Source: Burkholderia ambifaria (GTDB lineage Bacteria > Pseudomonadota > Gammaproteobacteria > Burkholderiales > Burkholderiaceae). From it: 64,000 bases of DNA. Every line of letters starts with the position of its first letter. Position 1 is the first letter of the stretch. A model generated the notes under the pieces. It did not search any database. It was given only the letters and a program-made list of their open reading frames with translations, and was not told where the DNA came from. Positions 33,223 through 41,372 of the stretch are shown here, piece by piece. A program made the translations under genes and the position numbers. The stretch is taken from contig NZ_LKPJ01000015.1 of the NCBI RefSeq assembly GCF_001443045.1, positions 135,916-199,915 on the forward strand, in the 5' to 3' direction.

Positions 33223-34083
33223 ATGCGAGGCTCCTTGAACCTGGTACGCGCGTTCTGGCTCCTGCTGCTGCTCGCCGTCGCGGGCCCGGCCCTCGCCTTT
33301 CAGGCGCGGGTCGTCGCGATTCCGAGCGCGGCGATGAACGAAACGCTAAAGGCGACCGTCGTGCTGCCCGACGACTACGCGCGCCTGCGCCACGGCCCTG
33401 AACGCAGCGTCGAACGCTTCCCGGTCGTCTACTTGCTGCACGGCTCGGGCGGCGACCACACCGACTGGACCGCGAACACGCGGATCGCCGCGCTGGCCGA
33501 TCGCTATCACGTGATCCTGGTGATGCCCGACGGCGGTCACGAAAGCTGGTACATCGACAGCCCGTTCGACTCCGGCAGCCGCTACGAAACCTTCGTCGGC
33601 GACGAAGTCGTGTCCTATGTCGACACCCATTTCAGAACGATCGCTGCCAAGGGTGCGCGCGCGATCACCGGGCTCAGCATGGGCGGCTTCGGTGCGCTGC
33701 GCATCGCGCTCGACCGGCCCGACACGTTCGGCGCGGTCGGCAGCATCAGCGGCGCGGTCGATCCGCGCTGCTGCGAGGACGAGCCAGGCATCGACCACGT
33801 GTTCGGCGATCCCGGCCGCCATCCGTCGTTCTGGAACCGCAACGCGATCGTCGAAAGCGCGCGCGCGTTCGTCCGCGCGCATCTCGACCTGACGATCGAC
33901 TGCGGCCGCGACGACTCGTTCGTCGGCTCGAACCGCACGCTGCATCAACGGCTCGTCGCGCTCGGCGTGCCGCACGACTATGCGGAGCGTCCGGGCGGCC
34001 ACACGTGGGACTACTGGGCGCATGCGATCCGCTACCAGATGCAGTTCTTCGCGACGTCGTTCCAGCACGGCGGCTACGCGTAG
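33223..34083 (+). CDS. Exported esterase (EstA/FrmB-like, esterase D superfamily)
   Basis: The product has 286 residues. An N-terminal signal peptide (AFWLLLLLAVAGPALA, cleavage about residue 25) sends it to the periplasm or outside. The mature part is an esterase-D-type hydrolase: VVYLLHGSGGDHTDW, nucleophile in AITGLSMGGFGAL, acid Asp in DLTIDCGRDDSF and His in RPGGHTWDYW. Cytoplasmic FrmB (S-formylglutathione hydrolase) shares this pattern, but export argues for a carboxylesterase or mycolyl-transferase-like enzyme on external substrates. It is a single gene with no partner. Confidence 0.88.
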   Translation: MRGSLNLVRAFWLLLLLAVAGPALAFQARVVAIPSAAMNETLKATVVLPDDYARLRHGPERSVERFPVVYLLHGSGGDHTDWTANTRIAALADRYHVILVMPDGGHESWYIDSPFDSGSRYETFVGDEVVSYVDTHFRTIAAKGARAITGLSMGGFGALRIALDRPDTFGAVGSISGAVDPRCCEDEPGIDHVFGDPGRHPSFWNRNAIVESARAFVRAHLDLTIDCGRDDSFVGSNRTLHQRLVALGVPHDYAERPGGHTWDYWAHAIRYQMQFFATSFQHGGYA

Positions 34084-34236
34084 GACCCGCCTGCTGCGTG
34101 CGCCATGCGGCCGGCGTGACGCGGGCAGCCCGACCCGCGCCGTGCCGCCGCGTCCGTGCGCCGCGTCCTCGTGCCGGCGCATCGCGCAGCGAGCCCGATG
34201 GTAGGATGCGCAGGCATCGACCACCCGACTTCCCCC

Positions 34237-35136
34237 ATGCCGCGCGACAACTTTGCGGACCTGCTCGCCTTCATCGCCGTCGCGCGCGAGCGCAGCTTCA
34301 CGCGCGCGGCCGCCCGGCTCGGCGTGTCGCAATCCGCACTCAGCCATACGATCCGCTCGCTCGAGACGCGTCTCGGCGTGCGGCTGCTCACGCGCACGAC
34401 ACGCAGCGTGGCGCCGACCGAAGCCGGCGAGCGCCTGCTGCAGAATCTCGCGCCGCGCTTCGACGAAATCGAGGCCGAACTGACGGCGCTCGCCGAGTTG
34501 CGCGACAAGCCGGCCGGCACCGTGCGCATCAACGCGACCGACTACGTGATCCGCACGCTGCTGTGGCCGAAGCTGTCGCCGATCCTGCACGACTACCGCG
34601 ACCTGAAGGTCGAATTCGTGACCGACTACGGGCTGTCCGACATTGTCGCGGAACGCTTCGACATCGGCGTACGGCTCGGCGACCAGATCGCGAAAGACAT
34701 GATCGCGGTACGCATCTCGCCCGACCTGAAGATGGCGATCGTCGGCGCGCCCGCCTATTTCGCGGAACGCGAGCAGCCCGAGACGCCGCAGGATCTCGTC
34801 GCGCACGACTGCATCAACCTGCGCCTGCCGACGCACGGCGCGCTGTACGCATGGGAACTCGCGCGCGGCGACGACACGCTGCAGGTGCGCGTCGACGGCC
34901 AGGTCACGTTCAACGGCACCTATGAAATGCTCGACGCGGCGCTCGCCGGTTACGGCCTTGCGTACGTGCCGGCCGAACTCGCCGCACCGCACGTCGCCGC
35001 CGGCACGCTCGTCAGTGTGCTCGGCGACTGGTGCCCGACCTTTCCGGGCCATCACCTGTACTACGCGAGCCGGCGGCAATCGTCGCGCGCATTCGCGCTG
35101 ATCGTCGACGCGCTGCGCTACCCCGGCCATTCATGA
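34237..35136 (+). CDS. LysR-family transcriptional regulator
   Basis: The product has 299 residues from MPRDNFADLL; a longer in-frame start would add 27 unlikely residues. The N-terminal HTH is typical (FIAVARERSFTRAAARLGVSQSALSHTIRSLE), and the C-terminal effector domain contains RINATDYVIRTLLWPKL and the LDAALAGYGLAYVPAEL segment. It belongs to the group that often controls short-chain dehydrogenases or aldo/keto reductases. The next genes on the same strand, a CMD protein and an aldo/keto reductase, may be its targets, although they are not divergent from it. Confidence 0.92.
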   Translation: MPRDNFADLLAFIAVARERSFTRAAARLGVSQSALSHTIRSLETRLGVRLLTRTTRSVAPTEAGERLLQNLAPRFDEIEAELTALAELRDKPAGTVRINATDYVIRTLLWPKLSPILHDYRDLKVEFVTDYGLSDIVAERFDIGVRLGDQIAKDMIAVRISPDLKMAIVGAPAYFAEREQPETPQDLVAHDCINLRLPTHGALYAWELARGDDTLQVRVDGQVTFNGTYEMLDAALAGYGLAYVPAELAAPHVAAGTLVSVLGDWCPTFPGHHLYYASRRQSSRAFALIVDALRYPGHS

Positions 35137-35232
35137 ACCGGTTCGATAAGTGCATGCGCATTCCCGGGGATTATCGATAGGCGCATCGGTGGCTACCATC
35201 GTCGATGTCTTCAACGTCCTCCGTAGCCATCG

Positions 35233-35559
35233 ATGTCCAAACCGACTTCTGCCGCGCGCCAGGCCTTCGGCGCCATCGCGCCGGCCCTCGCCGACTACAC
35301 CGACCACGTACTGTTCGGCGACGTATGGCAGCGCCCCGGCCTGTCGCCGCGCGATCGCAGCCTGATCACGGTCGCGAGCCTCGTCGCGCTGTATCGCGTC
35401 AACGAACTGCCGTTCCATCTGAAGAAGGCGCTCGACAACGGCATCACGCGCGACGAGCTGATCGAAGCGATCACGCATCTCGCGTTCTATTCGGGCTGGC
35501 CGACGGCCAGCTCGGCGTTGCCGATCGCGAAGCGCGTGTTCGACGAAGCGGGCGCGTGA
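35233..35559 (+). CDS. Carboxymuconolactone decarboxylase (CMD)-family protein
   Basis: The product has 108 residues. The CMD fold is recognised from LSPRDRSLITVASLVALYRVNELPFHLKKALDNG and ITHLAFYSGWPTASSALPIAK. The CxxC of AhpD-like peroxidases is absent; the position reads ELPFHL, with one His kept, as in gamma-carboxymuconolactone decarboxylase types. No pca genes are near, so aromatic catabolism is not supported. It lies between a LysR regulator and an aldo/keto reductase, a trio common in Burkholderia. Confidence 0.88.
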   Translation: MSKPTSAARQAFGAIAPALADYTDHVLFGDVWQRPGLSPRDRSLITVASLVALYRVNELPFHLKKALDNGITRDELIEAITHLAFYSGWPTASSALPIAKRVFDEAGA

Positions 35560-35627
35560 GCGCGGGCTGCGCGCCGATTCAACTGACCTGAACCGACGCG
35601 GGCGCTCGCCCGCATGGAGCCTCTTGC

Positions 35628-36635
35628 ATGGATTACCGCTATCTCGGGCGCAGCGCGCTGAAAGTGTCGCCGCTGTGTGTCGGCGCGATGATGTTCGGCG
35701 GCGAAACCGACGAAGCGACGTCGGCGCGCATCATCGACAAGGCATTCGACCAGGGCGTCAACTTCATCGACACGGCCGACGTCTATCACGCCGGTCGCTC
35801 GGAAGAAATCGTCGGCCGCGCGATCGCGCGGCATCGCGACAGCTGGGTCGTCGCGACGAAGTTCGGCTATCCGGCCGGACCGGCCGCGGGGCCGAACCGT
35901 CAGGGCCAGTCGCGCAAATGGATTTACGAATCGGTCGACGCGAGCCTGAAGCGGCTCGGCACCGATTACATCGACATCCTGTATTTCCATCGCACGCTGA
36001 CCGATGCACCGCTCGAAGAAGGGATGCGCGCGGTGGCCGACCTGATCCGGCAAGGCAAGGTGCGCTATGTCGGGCTGTCGAACTTCAAGGGCTGGCGCAT
36101 CGCCGAAATCGTGCGCCTGGCCGACCAGCTCGGCATCGATCGTCCGGTTGCGAGCGAACCGCTGTACAACCTCGTCGATCGTACGGCCGAAGTGGAACAG
36201 CTGCCGGCGGCAGCGCATTACGGCATCGGCGTCGTGCCGTACAGCCCGCTCGCGCGCGGCGTGCTGACCGGCAAATACGCACCGGGCACGCAACCGCCCG
36301 CCGATTCGCGTGCGGGCCGCGGCGACCGGCGCATCCAGCAGACGGAATGGCGGCCCGAGTCGCTGCACATCGCACAGCAGGTCGCCGCACATGCGACCGC
36401 GCGCGGCACGACGTCGGTCGCGTTCGCACTCGCGTGGGTGATGAAGAACCGGATCGTCAGCTCGACGATCGCCGGGCCGCGCACCGAAGCGCACTGGGAC
36501 AGCTACATCGATGCGCTGACGCTCGAGCTCGGCCCCGACGACGAAAGCTTCGTCGATTCGCTGGTGCCGCCGGGACATGCGTCGACGCACGGTTATACGG
36601 ATCCCGGCTATCCGGTCGAAGGGCGGAAGGTGTGA
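35628..36635 (+). CDS. Aldo/keto reductase
   Basis: The product has 335 residues. It is an NADPH-dependent AKR of the YdhF/YajO/Tas-like group: catalytic Asp and Tyr in NFIDTADVYHAGRSEEIVG, Lys in WVVATKFGYP, His in DILYFHRTLTD, and the cofactor-binding VAFALAWVMKNRIVSSTIAGPRT near the C-terminus. The substrate is unknown. It lies 68 bp after the CMD-family gene on the same strand and may share its promoter and LysR regulator. Confidence 0.92.
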   Translation: MDYRYLGRSALKVSPLCVGAMMFGGETDEATSARIIDKAFDQGVNFIDTADVYHAGRSEEIVGRAIARHRDSWVVATKFGYPAGPAAGPNRQGQSRKWIYESVDASLKRLGTDYIDILYFHRTLTDAPLEEGMRAVADLIRQGKVRYVGLSNFKGWRIAEIVRLADQLGIDRPVASEPLYNLVDRTAEVEQLPAAAHYGIGVVPYSPLARGVLTGKYAPGTQPPADSRAGRGDRRIQQTEWRPESLHIAQQVAAHATARGTTSVAFALAWVMKNRIVSSTIAGPRTEAHWDSYIDALTLELGPDDESFVDSLVPPGHASTHGYTDPGYPVEGRKV

Positions 36636-36852
36636 GGTTCGTCTGCTGAAACCGCAGGCGCGCTGCCCGACGGCATGATGCGATGCGTGCGATGGCGGGC
36701 AGGTGGAGGATGAGTGACTGACGCGCCGGACGATACCGGCCGGCAAGCTCGCACATGGCACGTCGTCACGCCCGGTGTCCTCGACGCGGTGAAACAACGA
36801 AAACGAAAAACGGAAGACGGCAGCGGCGCAAGCGCAAGCAGAAGCCGCGAGT

Positions 36853-37083
36853 TCAACTGCCGTGCGCGGCGTCGGCGCTCACCACGCGATCGAAGAATTC
36901 CTGCGCACGCGCCAGTTCGTCCAGCGCGTGATCGAGGCGCGACATCGCGCGCGCATATTCGGCCGACGAGATGTCGTCGTCGCTTTCGCCGCGTACGGCA
37001 CGAAACGCCTGATCGACGTTGCGCGTCGCTTCGACGAAGCGTTGCGCGGCCCGGGCTTCTCGCGAACAGATGTGGGTCGACAT
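36853..37083 (-). CDS. Small helical hypothetical protein
   Basis: The product has 76 residues. It is predicted all-helical and acidic (REARAAQRFVEATRNVDQAF, then SRLDHALDELARAQEFFDRV), with no signal or metal motif, and reads like a small coiled-coil protein. The ATG at the MSTHICS position was chosen because GGGAG lies nine bases upstream; a longer form adds 21 unlikely residues. The family is not recognised. A possible 'phasin-like' or regulatory helix role would be guesswork. Confidence 0.65.
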   Translation of the reverse strand: MSTHICSREARAAQRFVEATRNVDQAFRAVRGESDDDISSAEYARAMSRLDHALDELARAQEFFDRVVSADAAHGS

Positions 37084-37390
37084 CGACACTTCTCCCTGAG
37101 GGTTGCAGTGTGAAGCAAGCCGACGCCCAGTGTGCGTGGTCCGCATGTCGGCGGCATGAACGACGGCAGGCAGCCTGTCGACGCCCGGCCATCGCGCGGC
37201 GCGCTTCGTGGCGATTGTCGCGCGAGCCTCGCCGATCCGCTATGGCGAGATTGCAACAAATTCTTGCGCACCGAGATGGCGGCCACACCGGCGCGTGTCC
37301 TTGCACGCGCATCAACCTCTCTGCTTCCCTGCTTCCCTGCTTCCCTGCTTCCCTGCTTCCGTTACGCGCCGCGCATGAGCGACGCGAACG
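37084..37390. other. 307-bp gap with an 8-bp tandem repeat
   Basis: There is no gene here. It carries the start region of the small helical protein on the minus strand and a CTGCTTCC tandem repeat (listed separately) close to the 3' end of the next minus-strand gene. Confidence 0.55.
37321..37360. repeat. Five-copy 8-bp tandem repeat
   Basis: CTGCTTCC occurs five times in direct succession with no mismatches; partial copies flank it. Being non-coding and not a multiple of three, it is a potentially variable simple-sequence locus. Confidence 0.9.
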
Positions 37391-38296
37391 TCATGCGCGC
37401 CCGATGCGTGGAAGCGCGAGACTGCCGAACGCGGCCGCTTCACCAGGCGACAGATCGAACAGATCGCCGGTGAGCTCGTGCGGATGCTCGGCTGCGGGCC
37501 GGCTGCGCAGCCGCGCGACATGCGTGGGCGCGACGTAGGCGGCCGCCGTTTCGATCGGCGGCACGTCGAACAGGTCGCGCGTGACGCCGCGCTCGGCATC
37601 CGTCGGCGAACGACCGCGCAAGCGCGCGACCAGCTCGACGAAGCGATCGAAATCGCCAGCACGCGTCGCCTTGTTGACGTCGGCGAGATCGCGCGCCTTC
37701 AGCACGCTCGGTTGCGCGAGCCGCACGAAATACGGTGCTTCGAGTTCGACCGACAGCGCGAGCGGATAGCTCTTGCCGGTTTGCTCCTTCGCGCGCCCGA
37801 TGCAGTCGACCACGGCCGCGCCCTGCCCGACGCCGAGCGGCTTGCCCGTGCTCACGCTGCGCAGGTGATCGGGGAACACGCGCAGTTGCGTGCCGACCGT
37901 CAGCGCGGTGGACGATGCACAGACGAGCGCGTAGTGCTGTTCGCGACGCCGGCCCGACGGCAGCGTCGAGCGGCTCGCGATGAACGTGTGCGGCGGAAGC
38001 GGCCGCACCTGGCCGCTGGCGTCGACCCAGGCATTCCACAGCAGCGCGTCCTCGCGCTTGCGCTCACCCGGCCGCGTGCGCGACGCGACTGGCGAGAACA
38101 GCGCGAGCAGCGAGCCCGTGCGATGCGCGGCGACTTGCGCGCTGCTGCCGAGCGGCTGGTTGATGCCCCACAGAAAACGCCCGCCCCCGAGCCGACGCTC
38201 CCATTCCTTGCGGAGCACGACGGTCGGCAGTTCCTCGCCGGACTCGGTACCGATCTTCGTCCAGCAGAACGTGGGAGGGAGATGTTTCAGTGTCAT
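37391..38296 (-). CDS. Conserved hypothetical protein divergent from an HTH regulator
   Basis: The product has 301 residues and is not recognised. It begins MTLKHLPPTFCWTKIGTESG, then has a conspicuous RKEWERRLGGGRFLWGINQPLG segment with three Gly in a row followed by an aromatic-Gly motif that looks like a binding loop. A mixed alpha/beta middle and a basic, Pro/Thr-rich C-terminus follow. It has no signal peptide or membrane helix. The start has GAGAAAG close upstream; a longer in-frame form of 37 extra residues crosses the divergent promoter and is unlikely. It faces a small HTH gene across 70-80 bp, so the two are probably a regulator/target or two-part module. No nuclease, ATPase or toxin motif could be named. 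Confidence 0.65.
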   Translation of the reverse strand: MTLKHLPPTFCWTKIGTESGEELPTVVLRKEWERRLGGGRFLWGINQPLGSSAQVAAHRTGSLLALFSPVASRTRPGERKREDALLWNAWVDASGQVRPLPPHTFIASRSTLPSGRRREQHYALVCASSTALTVGTQLRVFPDHLRSVSTGKPLGVGQGAAVVDCIGRAKEQTGKSYPLALSVELEAPYFVRLAQPSVLKARDLADVNKATRAGDFDRFVELVARLRGRSPTDAERGVTRDLFDVPPIETAAAYVAPTHVARLRSRPAAEHPHELTGDLFDLSPGEAAAFGSLALPRIGRA

Positions 38297-38342
38297 CAAC
38301 TTTCTCGGGATACAGCCTCGCTGGTGACAGCAAGCCCATTCA

Positions 38343-38367
38343 ACAACCGTAACTGTATAGGTATAAT
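38343..38367 (+). promoter_or_regulatory. Promoter of the HTH gene, possibly leaderless
   Basis: A consensus -10 box TATAAT (38362-38367) is preceded, after 17 bp, by the weak -35 TTCAAC-like element near 38339-38344. Transcription would begin about 38374-38375, the A of the ATG at 38375, so the mRNA may lack a leader. The direct repeat GTATAG-GTATAA in the box overlaps the divergent promoter region and could be an operator. Confidence 0.45.
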
Positions 38368-38374
38368 GCATCGC

Positions 38375-38713
38375 ATGGAAGCCCCGGATCACGATTTTCC
38401 TGTACAAGACCTGTTACGCCGCCTGATGGCGGACACGCGCTCGTCCAGCGAAATCGCACGACTTTCCGGCGTCAGCCAGCCGACCGTGTCGCGCCTGCGG
38501 CTGTCGAACGGGCATCGGCTGCGGCGCAGCGCGCCATTCAACAAGCTATGCAGTTTCTATGGCGTCGATACCAGCCCGGCGCGCCGCCGCTACAACGACC
38601 TGCTGCGCGAAGCGATCGTCGACGCCTGGGACGGCTCCGACGAGCACGGGCGCGCGCTGCTGGTCGTGATTCAGGGATTGAAGGATCTGCAGGCGAAGGC
38701 CGACGATGGATGA
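38375..38713 (+). CDS. Small HTH (XRE-like) DNA-binding protein
   Basis: The product has 112 residues. An HTH lies at about 22-65 (SSSEIARLSGVSQPTVSRLRL, then FNKLCSFYGV), similar to XRE/Cro repressors but with a recognition helix that also resembles resolvase-type HTHs. The C-terminal half is helical and acidic. The start MEAPDHDF has no Shine-Dalgarno and lies right at the predicted transcription start; an ATG nine bases upstream falls within the -10 box and is therefore unlikely. It is divergent from an unknown 301-residue protein, which it probably regulates together with itself. Confidence 0.75.
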   Translation: MEAPDHDFPVQDLLRRLMADTRSSSEIARLSGVSQPTVSRLRLSNGHRLRRSAPFNKLCSFYGVDTSPARRRYNDLLREAIVDAWDGSDEHGRALLVVIQGLKDLQAKADDG

Positions 38714-39302
38714 CGGCGCGCGGGCGTTCATGAACGAAATGAAGGCTGAGTTCATTCAGTGAGCGGGCGGTGGCGAATGCGATTCGTCATCGCCCGTTTT
38801 GCATCGGGCGATGCGACACGAAGCAACGGCAAGCGCATCGCCGAACTCGCGCCCGGCGCAATCACGCCACACGCCCGCACCGGCAATGCGCCGAAACTTT
38901 ATTTACCCTCAGCTAAAAAAGTTTGACACGGCGTTTTCACTGAGATAAGTTTTGCGCAAGCTTCCGGAAAGCAAACGCGAACCGGCAAGCCATCACGATG
39001 CGCGGCGCGGCCGAAACCGCCGATCCGTTTCATTCCGTCGCCGCACGCGCGTCACGTCGTGTGTTTCCGCAGCGCAGCACCGCAGCTCGCAACATCCCCG
39101 TCTCATCGAATGGTGTCGTTCCGTTCCATCTGGAAGAACGCATGGCATGCGCACGTTCGATTCGCAGTCCTGCATGGTTCGCGGCGCTGCCGTTTTCCTG
39201 ATGGTGCAGTTTCCTCTTCGTCAAATGCAGTCATCGGCCCGGCCCGCAGGGGGCGTATCGCGGACCGGTCGTCTACACACAATCAGAAGAACGAGGTCGG
39301 CA
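38714..39302. promoter_or_regulatory. 589-bp region upstream of the S15 lipoprotein gene
   Basis: No gene is supported. A good sigma-70-type promoter is TTGACA (about 38933-38938), a 17-bp spacer and TAAGTT, which would give a leader of roughly 330 bases before the next start codon. The leader has no obvious riboswitch fold that I can recognise. Confidence 0.45.
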
Positions 39303-41258
39303 ATGCAATTTCATGTCAGAGGATCGCGTCGCGCATGGCTACCCGCGCTCGTTGCAGCGGCAACGCTCGCCGCGTGCGGCGGTGACGACGGCGGCAGCGT
39401 GGCGGGCGTGTCCGCACTCGCGCAAGGTCAAGGTCAGCAGGACGACGGCGCGGCAGCGGCGGCCGACGCGCAAGGGCTCGCGTCGCGCATGTCGCCGTCG
39501 GGCGTTCCGTACGCGAATCCGGCCAGCGGCGGACGCTATAAACCGGTGATCAGCAACGGCCAGGTGCAGCCGTCACTGTCGGGCGGCACGATCGAGGAAA
39601 ACGCGTGGGTCGACACGCCGGTCGATTCCGACGGCGACGGTACGCGCGACCGCATTCACGTGCGCATCGTGCGGCCGACCGAAACCGCCAACGGCGCACG
39701 CACACCGGTCATCGTGCTCGCGAGCCCGTATTACGCCGGGCTCGCCGACAGCCCCGATCACGACGTCGACGTCGAACTCGACGGCACACCGCATCCCGCG
39801 GCAACGGCCGCCGCCGTCGGCACGTCCGCGCGAATCATGGCCGCCGCGCCGCAAGTCAGGATGCTGCAGCAGCTCGAAGCCGCCGCGGCCGGTCGCTCGT
39901 GGATCGAAAGCTATTTCGTGCCGCGCGGCTTCACGATCGTCTATGCCGATTCGCTCGGCACCGCCGGCTCCGACGGCTGCCCGACGATCCTCACGCGCGA
40001 CGAATCCGTCGCGATGGCGTCGGTGATCCGCTGGCTCGGCCGCGATGCGAGCGCGAAGGATGCGAACGGCAAGCCCGTCGTCGCGAACTGGTCGACGGGC
40101 CACGTCGGCATGTACGGCGTGTCGTACGACGGCACGCTGCCGAAGATGGTCGCGAGCCTGCGCACGCGCGGGCTCGACGCGATCGTGCCGATCGCCGGGC
40201 TGTCGAACATGTACGGCTACTACCGCTCGGGCGGGCTCGTGCGCGCGCCGGAGGGGTATCAGGGCGAGGACGTCGACGTCTATATCAAGGCGCTGCTGAC
40301 GAATGCGCATCCGGAGCGCTGCACGCACCTGATCGACGAAGCGCTGCAGAAGGAGGACCGCAAGACGGGCGACTATTCGCCGTTCTGGGCCGCGCGCGAC
40401 ATCCCGACCGCGCACGCCGTCGCGCCGGCACTCGTTGCGCAAGGGCTGACCGACGACAACGTGCGCGTCGACCAGTCGACGTCGTGGTATCTCGCGATGC
40501 GCCGGCAACGCGTGCCGACGCAGCTGTGGCTGCATCGCCTGAAGCACACCGACCCGACCCGCGTGCCGGCGATGGCCGATGCATGGCCCTCGGAGGTAAA
40601 CCGCTGGTTCACGCGCTATCTGATCGGCGCCGACAACGGTGTCGAACGCGATCCGCGCGCGGTGGTCGAGCAGGCGGACGGCACGCTGCTGAGGGAAGCG
40701 GACTGGGCCGCGCGGCGCGCGACGCCGGTCGCGTATTTCGCGGGCGGCGACGGCACCGGTACCGGCACGCTGTTGCGGATGCCGAGCGGCGGCCCGCTCG
40801 CGCGCTTCACCGACGATGCGACGATTCCCGCGCTCACGCTGGCGAACGCACCGACCGGCGAGCATCGCAGCCGCTTCGAGACGGCCCCGTTCGCGGCCGC
40901 GACGCGCCTGTCCGGCACCGCGACCGCACGCGTGCGGCTGACCTTCACCGGCGTCGCGAACGTAACGGCGCTGCTGGTCGACCGCGCGCCGGACGGCACG
41001 GCGACGATCGTCACGCGGGCATGGACCGATCCGCGCAATCGCGTGTCGGCGTGGTTCTCGGAGCCCGTGCTGCCGGGAATGCCGTATGACCTGAAGCTGA
41101 CGTTCATGCCGCGCGACTACACGCTCGAAGCGGGTCACAAGCTCGGCCTCGTCGTGCTGTCGAGCGACAACGAGGCGACGCTGCGGCCCACACCGGGTAC
41201 GGGGCTCGCGCTCGATCCGGAGGGTACGTCGGTAACGGTGCCGCTGGTGTCGTCCTGA
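39303..41258 (+). CDS. S15-family (X-Pro dipeptidyl-peptidase/CocE-like) lipoprotein peptidase
   Basis: The product has 651 residues. A lipoprotein signal with lipobox TLAAC (Cys about 25) and an Asp/Gly/Gln-rich linker come first. The hydrolase core has an N-terminal VDSDGDGTRDRIHVRIVRP strand typical of X-Pro peptidases, nucleophile elbow MYGVSYDGTLP with Ser at about 274, acid/base region QGLTDDNVRVDQSTSWYLAM and HRLKHTDPT. The C-terminal jelly-roll (SGTATARVRLTFTGV, LEAGHKLGLVVLSSD) is the family's substrate-selection domain. It would release X-Pro dipeptides or hydrolyse related esters outside the cytoplasmic membrane. It is monocistronic, with a long leader and a hairpin downstream. Confidence 0.9.
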   Translation: MQFHVRGSRRAWLPALVAAATLAACGGDDGGSVAGVSALAQGQGQQDDGAAAAADAQGLASRMSPSGVPYANPASGGRYKPVISNGQVQPSLSGGTIEENAWVDTPVDSDGDGTRDRIHVRIVRPTETANGARTPVIVLASPYYAGLADSPDHDVDVELDGTPHPAATAAAVGTSARIMAAAPQVRMLQQLEAAAAGRSWIESYFVPRGFTIVYADSLGTAGSDGCPTILTRDESVAMASVIRWLGRDASAKDANGKPVVANWSTGHVGMYGVSYDGTLPKMVASLRTRGLDAIVPIAGLSNMYGYYRSGGLVRAPEGYQGEDVDVYIKALLTNAHPERCTHLIDEALQKEDRKTGDYSPFWAARDIPTAHAVAPALVAQGLTDDNVRVDQSTSWYLAMRRQRVPTQLWLHRLKHTDPTRVPAMADAWPSEVNRWFTRYLIGADNGVERDPRAVVEQADGTLLREADWAARRATPVAYFAGGDGTGTGTLLRMPSGGPLARFTDDATIPALTLANAPTGEHRSRFETAPFAAATRLSGTATARVRLTFTGVANVTALLVDRAPDGTATIVTRAWTDPRNRVSAWFSEPVLPGMPYDLKLTFMPRDYTLEAGHKLGLVVLSSDNEATLRPTPGTGLALDPEGTSVTVPLVSS

Positions 41259-41291
41259 ACGGGCGAGGCCGGCCGTGACGCATGACGGCCA

Positions 41292-41321
41292 GCGCGTGCG
41301 ATCGCGAACGATCGCACGCGC
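41292..41321. terminator. Hairpin between convergent genes
   Basis: A perfect 13-bp stem, GCGCGTGCGATCG against CGATCGCACGCGC, closes on the tetraloop CGAA. It lies 33 bp after the peptidase stop and 51 bp from the stop of the convergent amidohydrolase gene. No T-tract is present, so it is a likely transcript-end structure rather than a textbook terminator. Confidence 0.55.
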
Positions 41322-41372
41322 CGCGCAACGATTTCACCGTCGCGCGGCGCCGGCCCTCATCGGCAACCCCGC

